Positions 41,564-49,919 of a stretch of 61,912 nt of DNA are shown in pieces. The position numbers were made by a program, and so were the translations under genes. The notes beneath the pieces were generated by a model. The model did not search any database. It saw only the letters and a program-made list of their open reading frames with translations, and was not told the DNA's origin. This DNA is from Rathayibacter rhapontici (lineage in GTDB: Bacteria; Actinomycetota; Actinomycetes; Actinomycetales; Microbacteriaceae). How positions within the stretch are numbered: position 1 is the first letter of the stretch; every line of letters starts with the position of its first letter. The stretch is from the NCBI RefSeq assembly GCF_001995175.1, contig NZ_MUKN01000017.1, positions 1-61,912 of the forward strand, written 5' to 3'.

Positions 41564-41950
41564 ATGGCGAACTACGACCCGGAGGAGCACCTCTTCCGCC
41601 TCGGCGTCCCCGTCCTCTCGTACCCGCTTCGCTCGGCGAATGGGCTGTACGTGGACGACATCCGAACCGTACTTGTACGTCCCCGGCTCAAGAAGATCCA
41701 CCTTCGTTGCGTCCTCGCACACGAAGCGGCGCACGCCGAGGCCCGTCACCGGGATGTCGGACTGCTACTCCCCCGCCTTGAGCTCTACGCCGATCGCACG
41801 GCTGCAAGAAGATTGATCGATCCTGACCGCCTCGACGACTTGCGCCGCTGGCGCAACGACCCGGGCGAGTGGTGCATCGAGCTCGGTGTTACCCCACATC
41901 TACTCAGCGTCTACCTCGACGCGATCCCTGTAGGCACGCCTACATCCTGA
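41564..41950 (+). CDS. ImmA/IrrE-type metallopeptidase
   Basis: 128 residues from ATG 41564. The zinc motif HEAAHAEARH and the downstream ELYADRTAARRLI (third ligand region) match ImmA/IrrE anti-repressor proteases, which cleave the partner Xre repressor. Two-gene operon with that repressor. Confidence 0.82.
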   Translation: MANYDPEEHLFRLGVPVLSYPLRSANGLYVDDIRTVLVRPRLKKIHLRCVLAHEAAHAEARHRDVGLLLPRLELYADRTAARRLIDPDRLDDLRRWRNDPGEWCIELGVTPHLLSVYLDAIPVGTPTS

Positions 41951-41956
41951 CCCCAA

Positions 41957-41987
41957 ATGTCAAAGAAGCGACTAAGGTCTTTGACAT
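41957..41987. promoter_or_regulatory. Perfect 9-bp operator-like dyad
   Basis: ATGTCAAAG and CTTTGACAT, 13 bases apart, just after the ImmA gene and about 65 bases from the tRNA fragment. Same half-sites as at 40971-41053. Confidence 0.6.
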
Positions 41988-42051
41988 GCCCGTTCGTACG
42001 ACTCCCGCGGATTTCCGGGGTAGTGCGGCCTTGACCGACACGAGAGTGTCT

Positions 42052-42076
42052 GGTTCGAGCCCCGTTACTCACCCCA
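42052..42076 (+). other. tRNA 3'-end fragment, probable right attachment site
   Basis: GG-TTCGAGC-CC then TACTCAC, C and an encoded CCA at 42074-42076 has the layout of a tRNA T-loop, acceptor strand and CCA end. No 5' half is present. The T-stem pairs poorly, which fits a junction with phage DNA. A terminator follows at once. The intact tRNA would be at the other end of the prophage, outside the window. Confidence 0.55.
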
Positions 42077-42080
42077 GGAG

Positions 42081-42111
42081 GGCCCGGAGTCGTCGCGACT
42101 CCGGGCCTTTT
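42081..42111 (+). terminator. Strong rho-independent terminator
   Basis: Perfect 12-bp stem GGCCCGGAGTCG / CGACTCCGGGCC with a 3-base loop and TTTT. It directly follows the tRNA 3' fragment, as expected of a host tRNA terminator. Confidence 0.85.
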
Positions 42112-42129
42112 CCCATATCGGAGGCGACG

Positions 42130-42480
42130 ATGCTCGAACTGGACGAGGCCGAGTTCGAACGGCTCGTGGTCGCCGAGCTCGACGAGCTCCCCGACGACAT
42201 GGTCGACGGGCTCGACAACGTGGTGTTCGTGGTCGAGGACCGCCCCGAGGACGGCTCGCTGGATCTGCTCGGGGTGTACGACGGCGTGGCGCTCACCGAG
42301 CGCGAGCGCTACGGCTTCGGCGAGATGCCCGACCGCATCGTCCTGTTCCGCGAGCCCCACCTCGCCGCCTGCGAGACGCTCGACGAGCTGCGCGACGAGA
42401 TCCACGTGACCCTCGTGCACGAGATCGCCCACTTCTACGGGATCGACGACGATCGGCTGCACGAGCTCGGCTGGGCCTGA
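42130..42480 (+). CDS. Zincin-like metallopeptidase family protein
   Basis: 116 residues from ATG 42130 (GGAGG site). HEIAHFYGIDDDRLHELGW gives HExxHxxG and a third ligand region. Short stand-alone zincins of this type are conserved in Actinobacteria next to housekeeping genes; substrate unknown. First host gene right of the prophage. Confidence 0.8.
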   Translation: MLELDEAEFERLVVAELDELPDDMVDGLDNVVFVVEDRPEDGSLDLLGVYDGVALTERERYGFGEMPDRIVLFREPHLAACETLDELRDEIHVTLVHEIAHFYGIDDDRLHELGWA

Positions 42481-42487
42481 GCCGCGA

Positions 42488-43054
42488 TCAGCAGCCCGTG
42501 TCGAGAACGACGTCGGCGCCGTCTCGGGGCTGCTCGCGCAGCCGGTAGCGCCGGAACTGCTCGTCCCACTCGTCCCAGTGCGACTCGAAGAGCTCGCCGT
42601 CCCTGGCGAGTGCGCGGCGGCGCCTCTCGATGTCACCCGTCTCGATCCAGATCGTGAGGTCGGCCACCGCCCGGTTCGCGGCGGTGGCGGCACCGCAGCC
42701 CTCCACGACGAGCAGCGAACGGCGCACCACGACGCGCCCCGCCGACGTCCCGCTCGCCCAGTTCCAGGGCCGCCAGCTGCCCGTCCCGTGGAGCGCGTGC
42801 GGGCGCACGAGGTCGCGGGAGACCTCGCCGGCAGCGCGATCCAGGCCCGACCAGCCCGGGTACAGGTCGTCCATCCGCACGAGGGCGGCCTCGGGTGCGG
42901 AGGCGGTCGCGCGGATGCGGGCGAGCAGGTCGACCGCGAAGGTCGACTTGCCCGATCCGCTCGGACCGTCGACGAGCACGGTCCGAGCGCGTCGCTCGAC
43001 GATCCGGCGGGCCAGCGCGCGGGCGACCCGGGGGGTCAGCAGCGTCTCACCCAC
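42488..43054 (-). CDS. P-loop kinase-like ATP-binding protein
   Basis: 188 residues. Walker A GPSGSGKSTF, then RMDDLYPGW as in uridine/pantothenate-kinase-like folds and a C-terminal Arg/Trp-rich lid region. Substrate unknown. It overlaps the 3' end of ykoC by 8 bases, so it may be cotranscribed with the transporter and could phosphorylate a thiamine-related compound; that link is inference. Confidence 0.7.
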   Translation of the reverse strand: MGETLLTPRVARALARRIVERRARTVLVDGPSGSGKSTFAVDLLARIRATASAPEAALVRMDDLYPGWSGLDRAAGEVSRDLVRPHALHGTGSWRPWNWASGTSAGRVVVRRSLLVVEGCGAATAANRAVADLTIWIETGDIERRRRALARDGELFESHWDEWDEQFRRYRLREQPRDGADVVLDTGC

Positions 43055-43844
43055 GCAGCACGAAGCTCCACGTGTTGGCGAGGACGGCCGCAGTGACCGC
43101 GATGCCCGCGATCGCGGCTCCGCCGAGCACGAGCAGGGCGTCGCCTCCGCCGAAGCGGGACGTCCTCGCCCAGGTCCGCGGCGTCTCCGCTCCGAAGCCC
43201 TTCGCCTCCATCGCGGTCGCGAGCCGGCTCCCCCGCCGGATCGCGAGCACCAGGAGCGAGAACGTGCGACCCGCGAGGCTGCGGAGAGCCTGGACCGGAC
43301 CGCGGCCGTCGGCGACTCCGCGGGCGCGTCTCGCCATCGACAGCGTCCGCCAGTCCTCGACGAGCAGGCCCACGAGCCGCATGCCGGCGAGGCCGCCCAG
43401 CACGAACCGCGACGGCAGGCGCAGGATCTGCGCGAGTCCGTCGGCGAGGTCCGTCGGGTCGGTCGTCGCGATCAGCACGACGCTCGGGAGCCCGATGGCC
43501 AGCACGCGGAGGGTGATCGCACCACCCAGCGCGACGGAGCCGTCGGTGACGCTGACGAAGAGGAACTCGGCGAGCACCGCCCCGCTGTCGCGTCCGTAGA
43601 GCACGGTCGTCATCCCTGCCAGGGGCGCCGCGATCAGCACGGGGGCCGTGCGGCGGAGCAGGTCGCCGAGGCGCAGCCCAGCGAACGGCAGCACGAGAAG
43701 CTCCAGGGCGAGCGCCGTCGCCGCCGAGACCGCGTCGAGGGTGAGGACCAGGACGATCGCGATCAGGAGGCTCGCGAGGAGCTTCGCCACGGGGTTCGCC
43801 CGGGCGATCCTCCCGCGGGCGGGCAGGGCGTCGAGGAGGGTCAC
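43047..43844 (-). CDS. ykoC: ECF transporter transmembrane (T) component
   Basis: 265 residues from GTG 43844, overlapping the ATPase stop as GTGA. Five or so membrane segments and the coupling motif region ARRARGVADGRG and AMEAKGFGA (A-R-G signatures of CbiQ/EcfT proteins). It connects the ATPase with YkoE in a thiamine-precursor uptake system. Confidence 0.85.
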   Translation of the reverse strand: MTLLDALPARGRIARANPVAKLLASLLIAIVLVLTLDAVSAATALALELLVLPFAGLRLGDLLRRTAPVLIAAPLAGMTTVLYGRDSGAVLAEFLFVSVTDGSVALGGAITLRVLAIGLPSVVLIATTDPTDLADGLAQILRLPSRFVLGGLAGMRLVGLLVEDWRTLSMARRARGVADGRGPVQALRSLAGRTFSLLVLAIRRGSRLATAMEAKGFGAETPRTWARTSRFGGGDALLVLGGAAIAGIAVTAAVLANTWSFVLRG

Positions 43845-45295
43845 CGGCGCACCTCCTGCGGAGCGCCGAGCGGCAGGACCGCATCGGCGAGCGCGTCGAC
43901 GAGGTGCTCGTCGTGCGTGACGGTGAGGATCGCGCGGCCGTCCGCGCGCAGCTCGGCCAGCAGGTCGACGACCACGTCCCAGGTGCGACGGTCCTGGCCG
44001 AAGGTCGGCTCGTCGAGCACCACGACCCGCGGCCGGCGAACCAGAGCGGAGGCGACGGCGAGCCGCCGCTTCTCCCCGCCGGACAACGTGAACGGATTGG
44101 CGTCGGCGAGGGCGGACAGCCCGAGCCGCTCGAGCATCGCGTCGGCGCGGGAGCGCTCCGCCTCGTCGCGGGCGCCGAGGTGCAGCTCCTGCCGCACGCG
44201 CGCCGTCAGGAACTGGTGCTCCGGTTCCTGGAAGACCATCGCGATGCGGTCCGCGAGCTCCCTCGAGCGCCAGCGGTGCGGATGCGGCGACGCGCCGGCC
44301 CGGACCTCGCCCGAGGCGACGACCTCGCCCGCCGCCGGTTCGAGGAGCCCTGCGAGCGTCAGCGCGAGGGTCGACTTGCCCGCTCCGTTGGGCCCGAGGA
44401 CGGCGGTGACCCGGCCCTGCCCGATCTCGACGTTCAGTCCCTTGGCGACGCGGGGCGGACGGCGGACCCCGAAGAGCGGTCGCGCGATGGACAGATCCAC
44501 GGTGCGCAGCGCCGGAGGAGCTGCACCGTCCGGGCCCGGGCGGCGCGCGGGGCGCTCCCCGGGCAGCCACACTCCGGCGGCCTCCAGGACCGCGCGGGCC
44601 TCCACGAGTACGGCCGACGGCGCGCCGTCGGCGATCACCTCGCCGTCCGAGCCGAGCACGACGATCCGATCGACGAGATCGACCCAGACGTCGACCCGGT
44701 GCTCGACGACGACGAGGGTCGCCCCGGTGCGCGCCGTGCTGCGCTGGACCGCATCGCGCACCTCGCGGACCCCCTCGGGGTCGAGATTCGCGGTCGGCTC
44801 GTCCAGCAGCAGGAGTCGGGGTCGCATCGCCAGGACACCGGCGAGGGCGAGCCTCTGCTTCTGGCCGCCCGAGAGCGCCGAGGTGGAGCGGTCCAGCGCG
44901 ACGTCCAGCCCGACGTCGTCGAGCGCCTGCCGCACCCGCTCCGGGATCGCGCTCGCCGGGACACCGAGGTTCTCGCAGGCGAAGCCCACGTCGTCACCCA
45001 CGCGGGCGAGCACCGCCTGCGTATCCGGGTCCTGGAGCACGAGGCCCGCGACTCCGCGTCGACGGATCGGCGCCTCCCCGTCCAGGGTCAGCTCACCGGT
45101 CGACGCGCCGTCCTCCTCGCCGCCGAGGACGCCGGCGAGAGCGTGCAGCAGGGTGCTCTTCCCCGCTCCGGAGGGTCCGAGCAGGAGGACCCGCTCACCG
45201 GCACCGATCTCGAGATCGAGACCGGTCACGGCGGAGCGGGAGCGCCCGGCGTGCCGCCAGCTCCATCCGCGGGCCGAGACCGCCGCGCCGCTCAT
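43841..45295 (-). CDS. ykoD: ECF transporter ATPase with two nucleotide-binding domains
   Basis: 484 residues from ATG 45295. Two ABC domains in one chain: first with GPSGAGKST and SGGQKQRLALAGVLA, second with GPNGAGKST and SGGEKRRLAVASALV; each ends in a LLLLDEPT or VVVLDEPT Walker B. The fused form is typical of YkoD. It overlaps both ykoE and ykoC. Confidence 0.9.
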   Translation of the reverse strand: MSGAAVSARGWSWRHAGRSRSAVTGLDLEIGAGERVLLLGPSGAGKSTLLHALAGVLGGEEDGASTGELTLDGEAPIRRRGVAGLVLQDPDTQAVLARVGDDVGFACENLGVPASAIPERVRQALDDVGLDVALDRSTSALSGGQKQRLALAGVLAMRPRLLLLDEPTANLDPEGVREVRDAVQRSTARTGATLVVVEHRVDVWVDLVDRIVVLGSDGEVIADGAPSAVLVEARAVLEAAGVWLPGERPARRPGPDGAAPPALRTVDLSIARPLFGVRRPPRVAKGLNVEIGQGRVTAVLGPNGAGKSTLALTLAGLLEPAAGEVVASGEVRAGASPHPHRWRSRELADRIAMVFQEPEHQFLTARVRQELHLGARDEAERSRADAMLERLGLSALADANPFTLSGGEKRRLAVASALVRRPRVVVLDEPTFGQDRRTWDVVVDLLAELRADGRAILTVTHDEHLVDALADAVLPLGAPQEVRR

Positions 45296-45933
45296 CGGGC
45301 GCCCGCGGGCGCTCCGTCGATCACCCGGCCCTCGCGTCCCGAGGCGAACCGGTCGAGCGCACCGGAGGCGGCCAGCGCCCGGACCGCGAGCCACGGGAGG
45401 AGTCCCGCGAGAACGACGCCGGACACGATCGAGGACACGACGTAGACGGTGGCGAAGAGCCCGTCGACCCCGACGTACCAGAGGAGGAGGTCGTTGATCG
45501 CGAGCGCGAGCCCGGCCCCCGCGCCGGCCAGGAGCGCGACGATCGGCCGGCCGCTCCGGTAGAGGAACAGGGCGAGGATCAGCTCGGCGCCCAGACCCTG
45601 CACGAGTCCGGAGAGCAGGACCAGATAGCCCCACTGCGTGCCGATGAGCGCGGAGACGACCGCGGCGAGCAGCTCGGTGTAGAGCGCCGCACCGGGCTTG
45701 CGGATGATGAGACCGCCCAGGACGCCGGCGAAGAGCCAGCCGCCGCCGAGGATCCCGCCGAGCCCGGGGAGGAACTCGAACGCGACGCCGAGGACGTTCG
45801 TCGCCAGGCCCCAGGCCCAGAAGACGATGCCGCTCGCGACGGCGACGACGCTCGCCACGACGATGTCGACGACACGCCAGCGGAGGTCGCGGCGCGGCGC
45901 GGTGCGGGCGGAGGGGGTGATGGTGTTCTGCAC
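45292..45933 (-). CDS. ykoE: Thiamine-precursor-binding S component
   Basis: 213 residues. Five to six membrane segments; FEFLPGLGGILGGGWLFAGV, GAALYTELLAAVVSALIGTQ and GLGAELILALFLYR are YkoE hallmarks. It supplies substrate specificity (thiamine or hydroxymethylpyrimidine). The TPP riboswitch in its leader supports the assignment. Confidence 0.88.
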   Translation of the reverse strand: MQNTITPSARTAPRRDLRWRVVDIVVASVVAVASGIVFWAWGLATNVLGVAFEFLPGLGGILGGGWLFAGVLGGLIIRKPGAALYTELLAAVVSALIGTQWGYLVLLSGLVQGLGAELILALFLYRSGRPIVALLAGAGAGLALAINDLLLWYVGVDGLFATVYVVSSIVSGVVLAGLLPWLAVRALAASGALDRFASGREGRVIDGAPAGAR

Positions 45934-45989
45934 TGACGTGCCCTTTCGTGGATGCGAATGGAGGGCACGGGTATTAAGAGGAGATCGAA

Positions 45990-46080
45990 ACGTTCCTTCG
46001 CTGGCATGACCCAGATCAGGTTCGACGGTCGAAGGCTGCGTGCCTTCCTCTCAGTCCGGTGCACCGGACTCCCGTGTTCG
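45990..46080 (-). promoter_or_regulatory. TPP riboswitch (THI element)
   Basis: On the minus strand the conserved CTGAGAGG, the CGAACCTGATCTGGGTCATG stretch and CCAGCGAAGGAACG occur in the right order, with a hairpin CCGGTGCACCGG between. This is the canonical thiamine pyrophosphate aptamer. It lies 57 bases before ykoE and should reduce transporter expression when thiamine is ample. Confidence 0.95.
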
Positions 46081-46098
46081 TCAGCAATCATAGACAGC

Positions 46099-46464
46099 AT
46101 GCTGTGGTCGGTGGTCGTCGTTCTCGCCGTTCTGCTGCTCCTGCTGCTGCAGGTGCTCGTCCATCAGCGCCGACGGCGCCTCCGCCGGGAGCTGCTGGCA
46201 CGGGGCAGACGAGTCCCCGGGCGCGTGCTCGCGGACGACGCGGACTCCCGGGCCGGGCGTCTGCTGGTCGCCTACCGCCTCGAGAACGGCGAGGAGCGGC
46301 GCGCACTGAAGACGCCGCAGCGCCGGGGCGACGCGTGGATGGCGGGCGAACCCGTCGTCGTCGTGTACGACCCGCGACGCCCGGCCGACGCGGAGCGACT
46401 CGTCGTCGGATTCGGCCGCACGAAGACGACCTGGTTCACGGCGCGCCCGGTCCGGACGCGCTGA
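46099..46464 (+). CDS. DUF3592-like single-pass membrane protein
   Basis: 121 residues from ATG 46099, divergent from the riboswitch. One N-terminal membrane helix (SVVVVLAVLLLLLLQVLV), a basic stretch, then a beta domain (VPGRVLADDADSRAGRLLVA ... VVVVYDPRRPADAER) like DUF3592. Function unknown. Confidence 0.7.
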   Translation: MLWSVVVVLAVLLLLLLQVLVHQRRRRLRRELLARGRRVPGRVLADDADSRAGRLLVAYRLENGEERRALKTPQRRGDAWMAGEPVVVVYDPRRPADAERLVVGFGRTKTTWFTARPVRTR

Positions 46465-46470
46465 CCGCCC

Positions 46471-46800
46471 CTACTTCTTCAGAGCGCGCACGATGCGCGC
46501 GAGCGCCTTGCCGGTCACCCACACGAACGGGATGCCGACGGCCAGGACCGACACGATGTTCGGCTGGAAGCGCAGGCCCAGGTCGTCCTTGATGTAGGCG
46601 CCGATCGGCACGACCGCGCCGCCGCCGCCGCCACCGCCGCCCTCCTGACCCTCCTCGGATCCGCTGCCTCCGCCGAAGCCGAACCAGCGGAGAGCGACCG
46701 GGACCATCGTGGCGCCGTCGACGCTCACGGGCTCCCCGTAGATCGTCGCGGTACCCGCGGAAGTGACTTTGTCGGCCAGGGACACGGCGATGTTGGGCAT
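46471..46800 (-). CDS. GerW/YtfJ-like protein
   Basis: 109 residues. TIYGEPVSVDGATMVPVALR, GGGGGAVVPIGAYIKDD with a Gly-rich middle, and a C-terminal membrane-type end match GerW-family proteins, named for Bacillus germination but widespread in non-sporulating Actinobacteria. Role unknown here. Confidence 0.75.
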   Translation of the reverse strand: MPNIAVSLADKVTSAGTATIYGEPVSVDGATMVPVALRWFGFGGGSGSEEGQEGGGGGGGGAVVPIGAYIKDDLGLRFQPNIVSVLAVGIPFVWVTGKALARIVRALKK

Positions 46801-46900
46801 GTCCGAACGCTACTCCGCGGCTCTCGGCGCCGACAACCGCCGCGCGGGCGCGCACAGCACTCCCCCATCCCGGTCGGCGGAGCCGATGCGATGATCGAGG

Positions 46901-47824
46901 ATGCCTTCCCGCCCCCGCCGACGCCGTCCGGTCCGCTCGACCGTGGTCGCTCTGGCGAGCGCGGGACTCGCGGCGTTCCTCGCCTTCCACCGCGCGCTTC
47001 CGGAGGCGGCGGGCTGGCTCTCGGTCGTCGAGACCGCGATCCCGTGGTCCGGGCTCGCGGTGCTCCTGCTCGTCGCGGCGGCCGTGGCGCTGCGCTCGCG
47101 GGGCGCCGGAGCAGCCGCGACGGTGCTCGCGATGGTCTACGGGGTCCTCGTCCTGCCCGTCGCCGTGCCGGCACCGGCGGTGCGCTCCGGCTCGTTCACG
47201 GTCGTCAGCCAGAACATCGGGGGCAGCGGCGAGGCGGGCGCCGTCGCGGCGGAGCTCGCCGCTCGCGAGCCCGACGTGATCGCGCTGCAGGAGCTGACCG
47301 ACGACGCCCGCGACGCGGTCGACGACGAGCTGTCGGAGGCCTATCCGCACTCCTACGTCGTCGGAACGGTGGGGCTCTGGAGCCGCGAGGTGCTCTCGAA
47401 CGGCGAGCCGCTGGACCTGGGGCTCGGCTGGGACCGCGCGCTCGCGGTCGACATCGGCACGACGGTGGGGACGACCCGGCTCCTCGTCGTGCACCTGGCC
47501 TCGTTCCGTCTCGGCGACCACGAGGAGCGCGATGCGACACTCGCCGGTCTGGCCGATGCCCTCGCGGCGGACGAGTCCCCGAGGACTCTCGTCGTGGGCG
47601 ACTTCAACACGGCGACCGACGACCACCTGCTCGCCCCGGTGCTCGAGCAGGCCGGGCTCGTGCGGACCTCCCGCATCGGGTTCCCCGCGACGTGGCCGTC
47701 GCTCCTCCCCCTCGTCGGCCTCGACCACGCCCTCACGGACGGCGTGCCGGCAGCGACGGTGGAGGTCCTGCCGCCGAACGGATCGGACCACCGCCCCGTC
47801 AGTCTGACGATCGGCTCCGCGTAG
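46901..47824 (+). CDS. Membrane-anchored endonuclease/exonuclease/phosphatase family protein
   Basis: 307 residues from ATG 46901. Three N-terminal membrane segments, then an EEP domain with VSQNIGGSG, DVIALQEL, VVGDFNTA, GLDHALT and SDHRPVS, the metal and catalytic blocks. Acts outside the membrane on an unknown phosphoester. The 3' end overlaps the convergent dinB by 26 bases. Confidence 0.85.
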   Translation: MPSRPRRRRPVRSTVVALASAGLAAFLAFHRALPEAAGWLSVVETAIPWSGLAVLLLVAAAVALRSRGAGAAATVLAMVYGVLVLPVAVPAPAVRSGSFTVVSQNIGGSGEAGAVAAELAAREPDVIALQELTDDARDAVDDELSEAYPHSYVVGTVGLWSREVLSNGEPLDLGLGWDRALAVDIGTTVGTTRLLVVHLASFRLGDHEERDATLAGLADALAADESPRTLVVGDFNTATDDHLLAPVLEQAGLVRTSRIGFPATWPSLLPLVGLDHALTDGVPAATVEVLPPNGSDHRPVSLTIGSA

Positions 47825-49079
47825 CGAGCGTGTCGCTGATGTCGATGCCCTTCGCCGACTCCGGCGCAGAGCGGGCCAGCAGCGAGGCGGGTCGCACCGC
47901 CCCCGAGCCGAAGCGAGCCGCGACTCCGTCGACCGCCAGCTCGGCGTCGCGCCAGTCGTCGGAGTCGTTCCAGAGCGAGAAGGCGACCTCGTCGCCGTCG
48001 ACGAGCTGCTCGCCGCGCACGCCGATTAGGCGCACCGGACGGCGCAGCGGATTCGCCGCCTCCAGCAGAGCCGACGACGCCTCGTAGAGCACCCGCGCGA
48101 CGTCCGTCGCCTCGGGCAGCGTCCGGGAGCGGGTGAGGGTGCTGAAGTCGCCGAAGCGCACCTTGACCGCCACCGTGCGGCAGCGCACTCCGCCGCGACG
48201 CAGGCGCACCGCCACCTTGTCGCAGAGCCGCAGCAGCTCGCGGCGCACCAGCTCGGGATCGGCGACGTCGTCGGCGAACGTGATCTCGTGGCCGGCGCTC
48301 TTCTCGACCACGCGGGTGTCGACGGGACGCGGGTCCACTCCGTTCGACAGTGCGTGCAGCCGGCGGCCCGTCGCCTCGCCGAGGGAGGAGATCAGGACGG
48401 TCAAGGGAGTCGCGGCGACGTCCGCGACGGTGGTCAGCCCGCGGCGCAGCAGTGCCTCCTCCGTGCTCGCTCCGACGCCCCAGAGTGCGCTCACGGGCAG
48501 CGGATCGAGGAACTCGCGCACGCCGTCGGACGGCACGACGAGCAGGCCGTCGGGTTTGGAGCGGCCGGAGGCGAGCTTGGCGACGAACTTCGTGCTGGCG
48601 ATGCCGACGGAGCAGGTGAGGCCGAGCTCGGAGTGGACGCGCTCGCGGATCGCGGTGCCGATGGCGAAGGGCGTGCCCGAGAGGCGGCGCGCGCCGGCCA
48701 CGTCGAGGAACGCCTCGTCGATGCTCAGCCGCTCGACGAGCGGGGTGAAGGAGTCGAAGATCGCCATGACCCGGCGGGACGCCTCGCGGTAGCGGTCCAT
48801 GTGCGGCTCCAGCACGACGGCCTGCGGGCAGCGGCGGAGTGCGACGGCCATGGGCATCGCCGAGTTGACCCCGTAGCGCCGCGCCTCGTAGGTCGCCGCG
48901 GTCACGACGGAGCGGGAGCCGATGTGCCCGACGATCACCGGGCGGCCGCGCAGGTCGGGCCGCTCGAGCAGCTCGACCGAGGCGAAGAACGCGTCCATGT
49001 CGATGTGCAGGATGCTGGCGCCCGGATCGTCGACGGGGTCGAGCGTGACCTGCCGACCGCTTCCGTCCTGTTTGCTCAC
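47799..49079 (-). CDS. dinB: DNA polymerase IV (Y-family)
   Basis: 426 residues from GTG 49079. ILHIDMDAFFASVELL (catalytic Asp), YEARRYGVNSAMPM, RLSIDEAFLDV (catalytic DE), HhH and little-finger domains. The C-terminus lacks a clear beta-clamp box by eye. A translesion polymerase. No LexA box recognised upstream. Confidence 0.93.
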   Translation of the reverse strand: MSKQDGSGRQVTLDPVDDPGASILHIDMDAFFASVELLERPDLRGRPVIVGHIGSRSVVTAATYEARRYGVNSAMPMAVALRRCPQAVVLEPHMDRYREASRRVMAIFDSFTPLVERLSIDEAFLDVAGARRLSGTPFAIGTAIRERVHSELGLTCSVGIASTKFVAKLASGRSKPDGLLVVPSDGVREFLDPLPVSALWGVGASTEEALLRRGLTTVADVAATPLTVLISSLGEATGRRLHALSNGVDPRPVDTRVVEKSAGHEITFADDVADPELVRRELLRLCDKVAVRLRRGGVRCRTVAVKVRFGDFSTLTRSRTLPEATDVARVLYEASSALLEAANPLRRPVRLIGVRGEQLVDGDEVAFSLWNDSDDWRDAELAVDGVAARFGSGAVRPASLLARSAPESAKGIDISDTLATRSRSSD

Positions 49080-49244
49080 GTGCCGTCCTGCTCGCCCTCT
49101 GCCGATGCCGTCTCCGCCATGCTCGCACGCACCACCGACACGGTGCTCGGCGGCGAGCGGGGACGAGGCGCTCGCCCGCCGCGGGAATGGCCCGGCCCCG
49201 AACCGGGTTGTCCCGAGCACCGACGACGACGCTCCGGAGAAGAC

Positions 49245-49825
49245 ATGACGCACGAGCCCGCCTCCCCCACCGCCACCGAGATGAGCCGCTGGCTCGAGCT
49301 GCAGCAGCGCGCGCACACCGCCTTCGAGAGCCGGCTGTCCGCCGTCGTGGACTGGTCGGCCCCCACCCCCGACACCGAGTGGGACACCCGCGCGCTGGTG
49401 CTGCACGTCGTCCGCGAGCAGCAGCGCGCGCACACCCTGCTGTCCGGCGGCGACGAGTCCCCGATCCGCCTCGAGCCGGTCGGCAGCGAGTGGAGCCGCG
49501 TGACGGCCGACACGCGCAGAGCGGCCTCCGCAGCCCGACCCGAGACCGTCCTCCGGCTCGGCCGCGACTCCGTCACGGCGCTCGAGCTGGTCAGGGAGCA
49601 GGTGTCGGACGCACCATCCACGCCTGGGACCTCGCCCGCGCCACCGGGACCGACGAGACGCTGGACGAGGAGCTCGTGGCGGCCGTCTGGGAGCTGTTCG
49701 CGCCGCAGGAGGAGACGCTGCGCGCGAGCGGGCTGTTCGCCGCTCCCGTCCCCGTCGGCGACGACGCGCCGCTGCAGACGCGCCTGCTCGCCGTGACCGG
49801 GCGGGACGACCGCCTGGCAGCCTGA
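49245..49825 (+). CDS. DinB/MDMPI-like (TIGR03086-type) protein, frameshifted as read
   Basis: From ATG 49245. First part: SRWLELQQRAHTAFESRLSA, TEWDTRALVLHVVREQQR, typical N-terminal domain of mycothiol-dependent maleylpyruvate isomerase-like proteins. At about 49,607 a -1 jump (REQVS|GRTIHAWDLARATG) leads to the conserved HAWDLA end and stop at 49825; 193 residues. One missing G in TCGG(G)AC. Function unknown. Confidence 0.75.
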
Positions 49826-49919
49826 ACGCCGCTCCCATCCGCCGAGTGCAGGATGGGGCGACCGCCGCCGCGGCGGAGGAAGCACCGGGGCTCGAGCCCC
49901 GCCGAGGAGAGGAACACGC

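Larger units (their letters stand above)
1..42076. mobile_element. Siphovirus-type prophage, left end outside window
   Basis: A full late module (terminase, portal, capsid, tape measure, tail, lysis) and a typical early and repressor module lie in one block, almost all on the minus strand. The right edge is placed at a tRNA 3'-end fragment near 42,054-42,076, beyond which the genes are ordinary chromosomal ones. No integrase gene is recognisable here, so the left att site and integrase are probably beyond position 1. Whether the element is inducible cannot be judged. Several frameshifts are present but look like sequence errors. Confidence 0.9.

Noticed and set aside
41078-41749. 223-codon minus-strand frame under the Xre/ImmA operon
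   Set aside because: It covers both plus-strand genes, whose HTH and HEAAH motifs are unmistakable; no ribosome site or family match.
42630-45497. 955-codon plus-strand open frame opposite ykoCDE
   Set aside because: Antisense shadow of well-supported ABC transporter genes; composition is Arg/Ser/Thr-rich without domains.
49080-49244. LexA/SOS box upstream of dinB
   Set aside because: A GAAC followed by GTTG is present near 49,200, but spacing and sequence do not match the actinobacterial LexA consensus.
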